The notes: generated by a model not told the origin, from the sequence alone. A stretch of DNA of 64,000 nt from Salinisphaera sp002433465 (GCF_040361435.1 NZ_APNL01000007.1:124001-188000), one strand, 5' to 3'; numbered from the stretch's first letter, positions 37,654-46,939 are shown. A program made the numbers and translations.

Positions 37654-38838
37654 TCAGCCCCCGGGCTGCGACAGCCGCAGGCTTCGCCGGTCGCGGGCCG
37701 GCGGGCTGGCCGACCGTTCCTCGACGGATGTTCGCTCGTCGCGTATGCGTACCGGCTGACCCGCTTCGAGGCTTTCGTTACCGCGTACCACCACGCGATC
37801 CCCGGCTTCCAGGCCATCGAGCACTTCCACTTCGTTGTCGGCGCTGCGTCCGAGCGAGACCTGGCGCTTGACCGCGCGCAGCGTCCCGTCGTCATCCTCG
37901 CGCACCAGCCACATGCGGGTTCCGCCGCCGGGCACGCGCACCAGCGCATCGCGGGGTGCGATCAGTACCGCCTCGGCGGTTTCGAGTTCCAGCATCGCCT
38001 TGGCCGACATGCCCGGCGTGAGCGCGCCGTTGGCGTTGTCCACGAACATACGCACCAGAAAACTGCGGGCACTGGCATCGCTGGCCCCCACGATCACGTC
38101 GACCTTCGCCGTCAGCGGCGCGTCGAGCGACGTCTCCGGTTCGACCCGTACCTGCATGCCGGGCTCGATCAGGCCGAAGTACTGCTGCGGCGCGGACACA
38201 TCCAGGCGCAGCGTCTCGGTGGCCACCAGCGATACCGCGGGGGTGGTCTGGGCCACGTATTCCCCGGGGTCTACCAGCCGCGCCCGCACCTCGCCATCAA
38301 AGGGCGCGATCAGCGTATGCCGGGTCAGGCGCTCGCGCTGGGCGGCCACTTCCGCGCGCAGGCGTTGCAGCGCTGCCGCACGCACCGCCACCTGCGAACG
38401 CCGGGCTTCGAGTTCGCTCTGCGACACCGCGCCGCGCCCGGCCAGCCGGTCGGCTTCGCGCAGCAGCCGTCGTGCTTCGTCGAGCTGGGCCGCGGCTTCG
38501 TCGGCCGACGCCTGGAGCGTGTCCAGTTCCAGCCTGGCCAGCGCCCGGTCGAGTTCGATAAGCGTATCGCCTGCGGCGACCCGGTCGCCCGCATCCACGG
38601 CCACCGTGTCCACCAGGCCCGCGATACGCGGCGTCACTTCGGCATCGCGGGGCGAGGTCAGCGTGCCGTAGAGCGGTACCGTCTGCTGCCAGCGGCGCTC
38701 GTCCACGCGCGCCGTATCCACCACGGCCGGCTCGGCCGCCGCCAGCAGGCTCGCCGTCAGGCTTAGCAAAGCCCCCAGCAGCCACTGTCTCGGCTGAATC
38801 TGTGCGGCACGGCCCGGCGCCGGTGTGCAATCGTTCAC
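37654..38838 (-). CDS. RND efflux periplasmic adaptor (membrane fusion protein)
   Basis: The 394-residue product has an N-terminal signal sequence (hydrophobic about residues 19-34), a lipoyl half-motif (TPRIAGLVDTVAVDAGDRV), an alpha-helical hairpin (about 100-165, Ala/Glu/Arg-rich), the second lipoyl half (LIAPFDGEVRARLVDPGEYV), then beta-barrel and membrane-proximal domains. It should bridge the RND pump to an outer-membrane channel. It is first in the two-gene operon with the pump and divergent from the secreted hydrolase gene. No regulator gene is adjacent. Confidence 0.9.
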   Translation of the reverse strand: MNDCTPAPGRAAQIQPRQWLLGALLSLTASLLAAAEPAVVDTARVDERRWQQTVPLYGTLTSPRDAEVTPRIAGLVDTVAVDAGDRVAAGDTLIELDRALARLELDTLQASADEAAAQLDEARRLLREADRLAGRGAVSQSELEARRSQVAVRAAALQRLRAEVAAQRERLTRHTLIAPFDGEVRARLVDPGEYVAQTTPAVSLVATETLRLDVSAPQQYFGLIEPGMQVRVEPETSLDAPLTAKVDVIVGASDASARSFLVRMFVDNANGALTPGMSAKAMLELETAEAVLIAPRDALVRVPGGGTRMWLVREDDDGTLRAVKRQVSLGRSADNEVEVLDGLEAGDRVVVRGNESLEAGQPVRIRDERTSVEERSASPPARDRRSLRLSQPGG

Positions 38839-39016
38839 CCTTCCCCCTGTCGATTGGTTCGCACATCAGCGGATGTGCCCACGCAATAGAAGTGCGTATC
38901 CAAGAATCAGCTACTCATATAGAACCCGCGCAGACGCATAAGGTTCCGGCGTGCTGGTGGTCGGTCGACCACTGTGGGTATGCTGGCCGCCATCGGTTCT
39001 TCAATGCTCGACCGCC

Positions 39017-40087
39017 ATGAATCCACGCGCCATCGCCTATGCGCTGACCGTCGTCGTTTGCAGCACGGCCTTCGCCGCCACCGCCCAGGCCGACAACGCC
39101 AGCAAGACGCAGGCCACCGATCTCGGCCCCAATCTCGAAAACTACGACTACCCCTGGCCGGTCTCGCGCTTCCAAATCGATGAACCCAGGGGCAGCGTAT
39201 CCATGGCCTACATGGACATCGCGCCGACCGACGACATCAGCGACGCCCCGGTGGCGGTGCTGCTGCACGGCAAGAACTTCTGCGGCGCCTACTGGCAGGA
39301 CACCGCCCAGGCCCTGGCCGACAACGGCTACCGCGTGATCGTGCCGGACCAGATCGGCTTCTGTAAGTCCGACAAGCCGGCCGCCTACAGCTACACCTTC
39401 CATCATCTGGCCGCAAACACGCAGGCGCTGCTGGAATCGCTGGATATCGACAACGCCACCATCATCGGCCATTCCATGGGCGGCATGCTGGCCATGCGCT
39501 ATGCGCTGATGTACCCCGACACCATCGACCAGCTGGTGCTGGTCGACCCGCTCGGCCTGGAAGACTGGAAGGCCAAGGGCGTGCCCTATCGCGGCATGAA
39601 CGCCTGGTATGCCCGCGAGATGAAAAAAGACTACGCGGCCATCAAGTCGTATCAGGTCAAAAGCTACTACGACGGCGAATGGAACGACGACTACGCCGAG
39701 TGGGCGAAAATGCTCGCCGGCATGTATACCGGCAGTAAAGAAGACAAGGCAAAGGTCGCCTGGGCCCAGGCCGCGACCTACGACATGGTCTATACCCAGC
39801 CGGTGTTCTACGAGTTCGAGCATATCGACGTGCCCACCACCCTCATGATCGGCACCCGCGACCGCACCGCACTCGGCAGCGATCTGGTCTCCGACGAACT
39901 CGCCGCCGAACTGGGCGACTACCCCACCCTGGGCCGCGAAGCCGTCGCCCGCATGCCCGATGCGGAACTGGTGACGTTCGAAGGCATCGGCCATCTGCCG
40001 CCGATCGAATCGCCCGAGCTGTTCAAGCAGGCGCTGTTCGACGCCCTGAGAACGCCGCGCAGCGAAAGCGAAAGCGAAAGCCAGTAA
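39017..40087 (+). CDS. Secreted alpha/beta hydrolase
   Basis: This 356-residue hydrolase has a Sec signal peptide (cleavage after TAQA, residue 25). The catalytic elements are the nucleophile Ser153 in GHSMGG, the acid in MIGTRDRTA and the His in EGIGHLPP; VLLHGKNFCGAYW supplies the oxyanion-hole strand. The C-terminus ends in a SESESES tail from the hexanucleotide repeat AGCGAA at 40066-40080. Substrate is unknown; proline iminopeptidase-like and esterase activities are both possible. The amidase follows 40 bp downstream, so the two may be co-transcribed. Confidence 0.83.
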   Translation: MNPRAIAYALTVVVCSTAFAATAQADNASKTQATDLGPNLENYDYPWPVSRFQIDEPRGSVSMAYMDIAPTDDISDAPVAVLLHGKNFCGAYWQDTAQALADNGYRVIVPDQIGFCKSDKPAAYSYTFHHLAANTQALLESLDIDNATIIGHSMGGMLAMRYALMYPDTIDQLVLVDPLGLEDWKAKGVPYRGMNAWYAREMKKDYAAIKSYQVKSYYDGEWNDDYAEWAKMLAGMYTGSKEDKAKVAWAQAATYDMVYTQPVFYEFEHIDVPTTLMIGTRDRTALGSDLVSDELAAELGDYPTLGREAVARMPDAELVTFEGIGHLPPIESPELFKQALFDALRTPRSESESESQ

Positions 40088-40127
40088 CGCTTATTCAAAG
40101 TTCGAGAACGACAAGGACAACGATCCG

Positions 40128-41609
40128 ATGACCGATATCCATCAACTCAGCGCCGGTGAACTGGCCGGCGCCATCGCGCGCGGCGACATCACCAGCCGCG
40201 TAGCGCTCGACCACTATCTGGCGCGTATCGAAACGCTCGGTGAACCAATCAACGCCGTCGTGGCCATGGATATCGAAGCCGCACGCCAGCGCGCCGACGA
40301 GGCCGATGCCGCGATCGCGGCCGGTCAGAACTGGGGCCCGCTGCACGGCGTGCCGATGACCATCAAGGACACCTACGAAGTCGCCGGCCTGCCCACCGTC
40401 GTCGGCGAACCCAAGCTCAAGGACTATCGCAGCAGCGACGATGCCGTGGCCGTGGCCCGCCTGCGCGCAGCCGGCGCCGTGATCTTCGGCAAGTCCAACA
40501 CGCCACGCCTGGCCCAGGACGTACAGACCTTCAACCCGATCTACGGCACGACCAACAATCCGTGGAACACCGAGCGCACCTCGGGTGGTTCTTCCGGTGG
40601 CGCAGCGGCCGGCCTGGCCGCCGGTTTCACGCCGCTGGAACTGGGTTCGGACCTGGCCGGCTCCATTCGTACGCCCTCGAGCTGGTGCGGCGTGTACGGG
40701 CACAAGACGTCCTACGGCGTGATTCCCATGCGCGGCCATATTCCCGGCCCGCCCGGTACGCGCGGCGAACCGGATCTGTGCGTGGCCGGCCCGTTGGCCC
40801 GCCACCCGGCCGACCTGGCGCTCGCACTCGACGTGATGGCCGGCGCCGACACCATCGAGGCCAGCGTCTGGCAGGCGAAGCTGCCTGCGCCGAAGCCCAC
40901 CACGCTGGCCGATTTCAAGATCGGCTATCTGTTCGAGCACGACTTCTGCCCGATCTCGGCGGCGGTGAAAGCACGCCTGGAAGACGCGCTCGAAGCCGCG
41001 CGCCGCGCGGGTGCCACGGTCACGAAACTCGACGACCTGCCAGGCGGTTTCGAAGCCAGCTACGAAACCTACGACCGCCTGCTCAACGGCCTGGTCGGCG
41101 CCTCCATTCCCGACAAGCTCTATACCAAGGCCAAGCGCGGCGCCAAGTTTCTGGGGCTGGTCGGCAAGAACGAAATGGGCACCACAGGCGGCTTTGCCGA
41201 ACGGGCCACCGCCAGCCATCGCGACTGGGCCCAGGCCGACGAAGCCCGCCACAAGCTGCGCGCGAAGTGGCACAGCCTGTTCGCCGACTACGACGTGCTG
41301 CTGCTACCCAGCGTCTGCGTGCCCGCCATCGCCCACGATCACGGCGGCAACGTGCTCTCGCGCAAGATCGACGTGGACGGCAACAGCCACGGCTATACCA
41401 ACCTGTTCCGCTGGATCGCCCCGGCCACCGTCGCCGGCCTGCCCGCCACCAGTGCGCCGGTGGGCCTGACCGACGACGGCCTGCCCGTAGGCCTGCAAAT
41501 CGTCGGCAACTACGGCCACGACCGCACCACCATCGCCTTCGCCCAGCATCTGGCGGCCGCCGGTGTGGAAGCGCCGGCCTGTCCGTATGCCGGCAAGTCC
41601 ATAGCCTGA
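40128..41609 (+). CDS. Amidase, amidase-signature family
   Basis: This 493-residue enzyme has the Ser-cisSer-Lys triad of amidase-signature hydrolases: Lys80 (TIKDTYE), Ser155 in GGSSGG, and nucleophile Ser179 in GSDLAGSIRTPSSW. It hydrolyses carboxylic amides, with specificity undetermined. There is no signal peptide. It is not GatA, since no GatB/GatC partner is nearby and the GatA-specific blocks are missing. It follows the secreted hydrolase gene. Confidence 0.9.
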   Translation: MTDIHQLSAGELAGAIARGDITSRVALDHYLARIETLGEPINAVVAMDIEAARQRADEADAAIAAGQNWGPLHGVPMTIKDTYEVAGLPTVVGEPKLKDYRSSDDAVAVARLRAAGAVIFGKSNTPRLAQDVQTFNPIYGTTNNPWNTERTSGGSSGGAAAGLAAGFTPLELGSDLAGSIRTPSSWCGVYGHKTSYGVIPMRGHIPGPPGTRGEPDLCVAGPLARHPADLALALDVMAGADTIEASVWQAKLPAPKPTTLADFKIGYLFEHDFCPISAAVKARLEDALEAARRAGATVTKLDDLPGGFEASYETYDRLLNGLVGASIPDKLYTKAKRGAKFLGLVGKNEMGTTGGFAERATASHRDWAQADEARHKLRAKWHSLFADYDVLLLPSVCVPAIAHDHGGNVLSRKIDVDGNSHGYTNLFRWIAPATVAGLPATSAPVGLTDDGLPVGLQIVGNYGHDRTTIAFAQHLAAAGVEAPACPYAGKSIA

Positions 41610-41758
41610 ACCGGGCGTTGCATCGCCCGGCGGCCTACACGCCGCTGGGCGCCTCCCGTTCACTGGCCCGGGCCACGAAGAAAACCGAGACGCGCCCGCC
41701 GGGACCATGCGTGGGCTCGCAACTCACGCACAAGCCCCGCCGCAAATTGAAACGCCTG

Positions 41759-42286
41759 CTACGCCCAGGACCGATCATCACGCGGCAGGCGGTGCCAGTC
41801 GTCGTTGACGGCCACCTGATACGGCGGTGTGGGTTGCCAGCGCCAGAACACGATATTGCGACCGCTTCCATGGGCGCCGACCGCGAACGAGGGCACGACA
41901 ATGGCGCCGACGCCGGCCTCGATCAGCCGGTCGGCCAACGCCCAGCTAGGCGGCATTGCGCCTTCGTAGGCGATCAGTTCCCAGGCACAGGCGAGGTCTT
42001 CGAATACCACCTCGGCTGCATCGCAGGCAGCCGGCGTGGACAGGTCGAGCACGCTTTCGTGCGCGACGTCGTAGCTGACGATGGTGAGCGGTTGGAGCTT
42101 GTAGGCAAGGCCCTGGTGGGCTTCCGCGATCGCGAGTTCGTAGCTGCTGCTGGTATACAGCGCCGGCACGCCGGGGCGGTTGAAGCGCCCGCCGTGCTTG
42201 GCGGCACCGGCGCCCGAGTCGGGCGCGAACGACCAGCGCGGGTTATGCGCGCGATAGACCGTGCCGCTGAAGTGGTCGCCCGCCAT
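41759..42286 (-). CDS. RES domain toxin of a RES-Xre toxin-antitoxin pair
   Basis: The 175-residue RES domain protein has the conserved Arg of GGRFNRPGVPALYTS and the Glu of ELAIAEAHQG; the family is named for Arg, Glu and Ser residues. Characterised members (for example MbcT of Mycobacterium) destroy NAD+ and stop growth. The cognate antitoxin gene is upstream on the same strand, but a 264-bp MITE now separates them. No Shine-Dalgarno is seen before the ATG, so translation may have depended on coupling to the antitoxin. The frame itself is intact. Confidence 0.87.
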   Translation of the reverse strand: MAGDHFSGTVYRAHNPRWSFAPDSGAGAAKHGGRFNRPGVPALYTSSSYELAIAEAHQGLAYKLQPLTIVSYDVAHESVLDLSTPAACDAAEVVFEDLACAWELIAYEGAMPPSWALADRLIEAGVGAIVVPSFAVGAHGSGRNIVFWRWQPTPPYQVAVNDDWHRLPRDDRSWA

Positions 42287-42310
42287 GCCAAGGAATCTAG
42301 CTGGCCCTAG

Positions 42311-42574
42311 GGCGTGTCGTCATAAGATAAGGCGGCGCATCGGCAGCCAAGCGCCGGCAAGACAAGGCATCGCGAGCGTCGCGTGGCCATGCCACGTGAG
42401 CGAGCGATAACGCCGGGTTGCCGGGGCTTGGCCGCCGACCCTCCGGGTTGCCCGCGTCGGACGCGCCATGCGGCGTTGCGGACCTTGACCGTGGCGGGCC
42501 ACGCTCGGCGGCCCGCGCCTTGCCTGACACGCCCGATGCGGGCAATGCGACGTCATATCTCATGACGACACGCC
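42311..42574. mobile_element. MITE, family B (CTAG target duplication) between antitoxin and toxin
   Basis: This 264-bp element has 18-bp inverted ends (GGCGTGTCGTCATAAGAT / ATCTCATGACGACACGCC, one mismatch) and is flanked by CTAG direct repeats (42307-42310 and 42575-42578). It has no transposase. Its ends and interior are unrelated to family A, though both fit a YTAR duplication; because CTAG is symmetric, a 2-bp TA duplication cannot be ruled out. It inserted at the antitoxin's TAG stop, which the duplication restores. Confidence 0.85.
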
Positions 42575-42946
42575 CTAGGCATAGCCGCCTTCGTTGATTC
42601 GAGACAGATAGGCTTTCACGGCGTCGGCGCGCCCTTCCTTGACCAGTTCTTCGGCGGTCTGATCGCCGAACGACGGCAGGGGCTGGGAGCGATACCACGC
42701 GAACGCCTGGTTGACCGAGCCGGCCCAGGGCTGGGCGCGATTGATGATCTCGATCATGTCGCGCATTCGAGTCTGCACCCGCACGGCACGCTCGCGGTTG
42801 CTGCGCCGCAGGGAATCAACGCCAATTCCGAGCACGTCGGCAAGCTGCGTCTTGTTGACGTGCAAGCGCTGTGCGATCGCCCGGGATTCGATCGCCTCGT
42901 CGCCGGCGAGATGAAAGAAGCGGTCGTCGCTGTCGTTCACGCTCAT
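42575..42946 (-). CDS. Xre/MbcA-type antitoxin (DUF2384)
   Basis: This 123-residue protein has an Xre-like N-terminal helix-turn-helix (RLHVNKTQLADVLGIGVDSLRR) and the C-terminal DUF2384 toxin-binding domain (NQAFAWYRSQPLPSFGDQTAEELVKEGRADAVKAYL). Such antitoxins bind and inhibit the RES toxin and repress their own promoter. The ATG at 42946 is chosen over a GTG two codons upstream. The stop codon lies in the CTAG duplicated by the MITE, so the protein is full-length. The next gene on this strand is its toxin. Confidence 0.87.
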   Translation of the reverse strand: MSVNDSDDRFFHLAGDEAIESRAIAQRLHVNKTQLADVLGIGVDSLRRSNRERAVRVQTRMRDMIEIINRAQPWAGSVNQAFAWYRSQPLPSFGDQTAEELVKEGRADAVKAYLSRINEGGYA

Positions 42947-43072
42947 GGGCACGCCATACGTATTGCCATCAATGTCGTCATATTAGCATGTGTGTACGGC
43001 CTGACAGCGCGCTCGCCAGACCGAGCTGCGATGGCGATCGAACGGGCCGCGACCACCAACCACTCCCCGATT

Positions 43073-43753
43073 TCACGGTTGCGCAGCGGCCTGCGGTTTC
43101 GCGTCGATCAGCGGCGCGAGTTTCGGCCACACGGCATCGAGCATGGCGGGCTGGGCCTGGGCATTCGGATGTACGCCGTCGTTCTGGAAATTGCCGCGGT
43201 CATTCGCGATGTCTTCCAGAAAGAAAGGCACGAAAGCCACGTCGGTTTCGTCGGCCAGATCGACGAAGGCCTGATGAAACTGGTCGGCATAGCGCTTGCC
43301 GTAGTTTGACGGGATACGCATGCCCAGCAGCAGCACTTTCGCGCCGGACGCGCGGCTGGTGTCGATCATGGCGGCGAGGTTGTCCTTCATGGTTTTGATC
43401 GGCAGCGCGCGCAGGCCGTCGTTGCCGCCAAGCTCCAGAACGACGACGTCCGGCTCGTGGCGTTTCAGCGCTGCGTCCAGGCGCCCGCGCCCGCCGGCGG
43501 TGGTTTCGCCGGAGACGCTGGCGTTGACCACTTCAACGTCGCGCTCGTTTTCGTCGAGGCGATCGCGCAGCAGCGATACCCAGCCCTGGCCGCGATCGAG
43601 TCCATAGCCGGCGCTAAGGCTGTCACCAAAAACCAGGACGCTCGTCTGTGCGTATGCGAAGCTGCATGTCGCAAACAGCAGCGCCGCGGTCATTGTGACC
43701 ACTGCGCGGCGTAACCCCCTTTTTTCGGACCAAGAAACTCGGCTCAATGTCAT
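43073..43753 (-). CDS. tesA: Periplasmic thioesterase/lysophospholipase L1 (SGNH hydrolase)
   Basis: This SGNH-family esterase has the nucleophile Ser in FGDSLSAGYG, the Gly and Asn blocks (SGETTAGGR, ELGGNDGLR) and the Asp-His pair in NDGVHPNAQAQ. It cleaves acyl thioesters and lysophospholipids in the periplasm. A start at 43753 gives a signal peptide with a basic n-region (EKRGLRRA) and cleavage after FAYA; starts at 43702 (GTG) or 43693 would lack the charges. With 43753 its ATG overlaps that of the divergent ybbA within the heptamer ATGTCAT. The tesA/ybbA-ybbP arrangement matches E. coli. Confidence 0.88.
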   Translation of the reverse strand: MTLSRVSWSEKRGLRRAVVTMTAALLFATCSFAYAQTSVLVFGDSLSAGYGLDRGQGWVSLLRDRLDENERDVEVVNASVSGETTAGGRGRLDAALKRHEPDVVVLELGGNDGLRALPIKTMKDNLAAMIDTSRASGAKVLLLGMRIPSNYGKRYADQFHQAFVDLADETDVAFVPFFLEDIANDRGNFQNDGVHPNAQAQPAMLDAVWPKLAPLIDAKPQAAAQP

Positions 43754-44427
43754 CTCCTGCATTAGAAGCGGTCGATCTGTCCAAGACGATCGAAAGCGGC
43801 GAGCGTTCGCTCACCATCCTCGACGGTATCGAACTATCGCTGAACATGGGCGATACGCTCTCGATCGTGGGTACGTCCGGCTCGGGCAAATCGACGCTTT
43901 TGGCTCTGCTCGCCGGGCTGGATACGCCTACGCGCGGCCGCCTGGCCCTGCTCGGGCGCGAAATGTCGGCGCTGGACGAGGATGCACGCGCGGCGTGGCG
44001 CAGCGGCCAGGTGGGCTTCGTGTTTCAGTCGTTCCAGCTGCTCTCCGGCCTGTCGGCGCTGGACAACGTCACCCTGCCGCTGGAGCTTATCGGCACCGAT
44101 CTGGGCGAGGCGCGCGACACCGCACAGCGGCTGCTCGAACAGGTGGGCCTGGCGCATCGCGTCAAGCACACGCCGCGCCAGCTTTCCGGCGGCGAACAGC
44201 AGCGGGTGGCGTTGGCGCGTGCCTTTGCCTGCCGGCCGAAGATTCTTTTTGCCGACGAGCCCACCGGCAACCTCGACGGCGCGACCGGGGCCGAGGTGAT
44301 CGACCAGCTGTTCGAACTCAATGCCGAGCAAGGCACGACGCTCGTACTGGTCACCCACGACGAAGACCTGGCCGCACGCTGTGCGAGGCGTACCCGGCTG
44401 GCCGACGGGCAGCTGCATGCGCACTGA
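43747..44427 (+). CDS. ybbA: ABC transporter ATPase YbbA
   Basis: This 226-residue MacB/LolD-type ATPase has Walker A GTSGSGKST, signature QLSGGEQQRVALARA, Walker B ILFADEPTGNLDG and the switch His in LVTHDED. It pairs with the large FtsX-like permease encoded immediately downstream, overlapping it by 11 bp. The pair is thought to extract or move envelope lipids or proteins; the substrate is unknown. It is divergent from tesA with overlapping start codons, so its promoter and ribosome-binding site must lie inside tesA. Confidence 0.9.
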   Translation: MSSPALEAVDLSKTIESGERSLTILDGIELSLNMGDTLSIVGTSGSGKSTLLALLAGLDTPTRGRLALLGREMSALDEDARAAWRSGQVGFVFQSFQLLSGLSALDNVTLPLELIGTDLGEARDTAQRLLEQVGLAHRVKHTPRQLSGGEQQRVALARAFACRPKILFADEPTGNLDGATGAEVIDQLFELNAEQGTTLVLVTHDEDLAARCARRTRLADGQLHAH

Positions 44428-46939
44428 TCGCACCTCGGCCATGCGTCTGGCCTGGCGCCAGATCGGGCGCAGCCGCCGCGACGGCTCGGCCTGGATTCTG
44501 CTGATCGCGCTCGTGGTGGCCGTGGCCGCCGTGGGTGCGGTCAGCCAGATGACCGATCGCGTGCGCGCCGGCATGGAACGCCAGGGCGCCGCAACGCTCG
44601 CCGCCGACCTGGAACTGGAGCTGCGCGCGCCGCTGGACGACAAGCGGGCCGCCATCCTCGACGAGATCGGCGTGGCCCACCACGGCGTGACCGTGTTCCC
44701 GAGCGTGGTCAGCCACGACGATGAGATCACGCTGGTTTCGGTCAAGGCCGTCCAACAAGGCTATCCGCTGCGCGGCGAAGTCACGTTGCGGCGCGGCGAC
44801 CCGGGCAGCCCGACGGAAACGGTCACGCAGCCCCCCGAGCCGGGCACCGCCTGGGTGGCCCAGCGTATTCTCGATGCCCAGCAGCTGGCCGTCGGCGATA
44901 CGCTTGCGCTCGGCGATGCCAAACTCAAGATTGCGGCCGTGCTGGTGATCGAACCCGACCGCGGCCAGGGCTTTGCCAATATCGCGCCGCGCGTGCTCAT
45001 TCGCAGCGCCGACGTGGCCGCAACCGGCCTGCTCGGCCCCGGCAGCCGGGCGAATTACGACGAGCGCATCGCTGGCGACCCGGCTGCCCTCGAACAGGTG
45101 CGCGAACGCCTTGAGCCGACCCTGCAGCCCGGCGAAAAACTGCGTACCCCGGCCGAATCCAACCGCGCGCTGGCGCGGGCGCTGGATCGGGCCGATGTGT
45201 TCCTGGATCTGGCCGCGCTGGTGGCGGTGGTACTCGCGGGCGTGGCCATCGCATTGACCGCGCGCCAGCATGCATCGTCGCGACTGGACGAAATCGCCCT
45301 GCTCAAGACCCTGGGTGCGGCCCGTGGCTTGATCGCGCGGCTGCTGGCCTGGCAGCTGGTATTCGTGGGCGCGATCGGTATCGGCCTGGGGCTTCTCGTC
45401 GCCTGGCTGGCCCAGCTGGGTATTTCGCAGCTGATCGCGCGTGCGTTCGAAATCCAGCTGCCGGCTGCATCGTGGTTTGCGCTCTGGCCCGCAGCCGCCA
45501 CCGGCGCGGTGCTGCTGGCCGGCTTCGCCTGGCCCGCACTGGCTCAGGCCCGCGCCACGCCGCCGGCGCGCGTGCTGGCCCGGTCGCTGGCCGAACAGCG
45601 CGGGCGCATGTGGCTGATCTATGCAGCCGCGCTGGCGAGCGTGGCCCTGCTGGCGGCGGCCGCCACCCGCGATATCACGCTCACCGCCTGGGTGGTGGGC
45701 GCCACCCTGGGCGGCACCGCCGTGCTCTGGCTTGTGGCGCTAGCGCTGCTGGCCGGTATCGACTGGCTACGACCGCGTATCGGCAACCGCGGCGGGCCGG
45801 GCCTGCGCCTGGCGCTATCAGCGCTGGCGCGCCGGCGTCAGGCCAGCGCGCTGCAGATCGTGGCCTTCGGCATCGGCCTGACCATGCTGTTCATGCTCGT
45901 GATCGTACGCGGCGACCTACTCGCCGGCTGGCAAGCCGATATCGCCGCCGACGCGCCCAACCGGTTTTTGATCAACATCACCCGCGAACAACAGCCGGCG
46001 GTCGCCGAACGTCTGCAAGAAGCCGGCCTGGACGCCGACTTCTACCCGCTGGTCCGCGGGCGGCTGACGGCGGTGGACGGCACCGCGATCGAAGACGATG
46101 CGGCACTGGCCGAGCAGGCCGGCGAGCTGACCCGGCGCGAGCTGAACCTGTCGTGGATCGACAATCTGAAAAACGATAACCGCATCGTGGCAGGCCAGTG
46201 GTTCGATGCCGACGATACCGGCAAGCCGCGCATGTCCATCGATACCTCGGTGGCCGAACGTCTGGATGTGGGCGTGGGCGACAGCCTCACCTTCGATATC
46301 ACCGGCACGCCGGTCACGGCGACCATCGAAAGCATTCGCGAAATCGACTGGTCCAGCCTGCAGGCGAATTTCTATGTGCTGTTCGCGCCGGGCGTGCTGG
46401 ATGAATTCTCGGCGACCTACATCACCAGCCTGTACGTGCCCGACAGCGCCCACGGCGTGATCGGCGCGCTGGTGCGCGAGTTCTCCAATATCAGCGTGAT
46501 CGATATTGCCGCCATCCTCGACCAGCTCACCACGCTGATCGACCGGCTGAGCCTGGCGATCGAGCTGGTATTCGGCTTCACCCTGGCCGCGGGGCTGGTG
46601 GTGCTGCTGGCGGCGATGCAGGCCAGCCGCGCCGAGCGCCTGCGCGAAGCCGCGCTGCTGCGCGCACTCGGCGCCCGTTCAAGCTGGCTGCGCCAGGCCA
46701 CCTTCGGCGAATGCCTGCTCATCGGCCTGTGTGCCTCGCTGCTGGCGGCCGCGATCGCCCAGGTCACGGCCATCGTGCTCGCCGTCTGGGTGTTCGATCT
46801 CGGCTATGCCTGGCGCTGGCCGCTGTGGCTGATCGCGATCACCAGCGCCACTGCCGTAATCGCCCTCTCCGGGCTGGCCTCGCTACGCGATGTGTTGCGC
46901 CAGCCGGCCTGGACCAGCCTGCGCGCCAGCGACGCATAA
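44417..46939 (+). CDS. ybbP: FtsX-like permease YbbP
   Basis: This 840-residue membrane protein has an N-terminal helix followed by a large periplasmic domain, two FtsX/MacB-type blocks of three or more helices each (about residues 265-425 and 715-830, with LDEIALLKTLGAARG and LREAALLRALGARSS cytoplasmic couplers) and central helices. It is the membrane partner of YbbA. The start at 44417 overlaps ybbA; an in-frame ATG at 44441 is an alternative. A GC hairpin without a T run (46940-46967) follows the stop. Confidence 0.87.
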   Translation: MRTDRTSAMRLAWRQIGRSRRDGSAWILLIALVVAVAAVGAVSQMTDRVRAGMERQGAATLAADLELELRAPLDDKRAAILDEIGVAHHGVTVFPSVVSHDDEITLVSVKAVQQGYPLRGEVTLRRGDPGSPTETVTQPPEPGTAWVAQRILDAQQLAVGDTLALGDAKLKIAAVLVIEPDRGQGFANIAPRVLIRSADVAATGLLGPGSRANYDERIAGDPAALEQVRERLEPTLQPGEKLRTPAESNRALARALDRADVFLDLAALVAVVLAGVAIALTARQHASSRLDEIALLKTLGAARGLIARLLAWQLVFVGAIGIGLGLLVAWLAQLGISQLIARAFEIQLPAASWFALWPAAATGAVLLAGFAWPALAQARATPPARVLARSLAEQRGRMWLIYAAALASVALLAAAATRDITLTAWVVGATLGGTAVLWLVALALLAGIDWLRPRIGNRGGPGLRLALSALARRRQASALQIVAFGIGLTMLFMLVIVRGDLLAGWQADIAADAPNRFLINITREQQPAVAERLQEAGLDADFYPLVRGRLTAVDGTAIEDDAALAEQAGELTRRELNLSWIDNLKNDNRIVAGQWFDADDTGKPRMSIDTSVAERLDVGVGDSLTFDITGTPVTATIESIREIDWSSLQANFYVLFAPGVLDEFSATYITSLYVPDSAHGVIGALVREFSNISVIDIAAILDQLTTLIDRLSLAIELVFGFTLAAGLVVLLAAMQASRAERLREAALLRALGARSSWLRQATFGECLLIGLCASLLAAAIAQVTAIVLAVWVFDLGYAWRWPLWLIAITSATAVIALSGLASLRDVLRQPAWTSLRASDA

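Noticed and set aside
36850..38766. 638-codon plus-strand ORF opposite the RND pump and adaptor
   Set aside because: Antisense shadow; no motif, and the opposite strand encodes unmistakable RND proteins.
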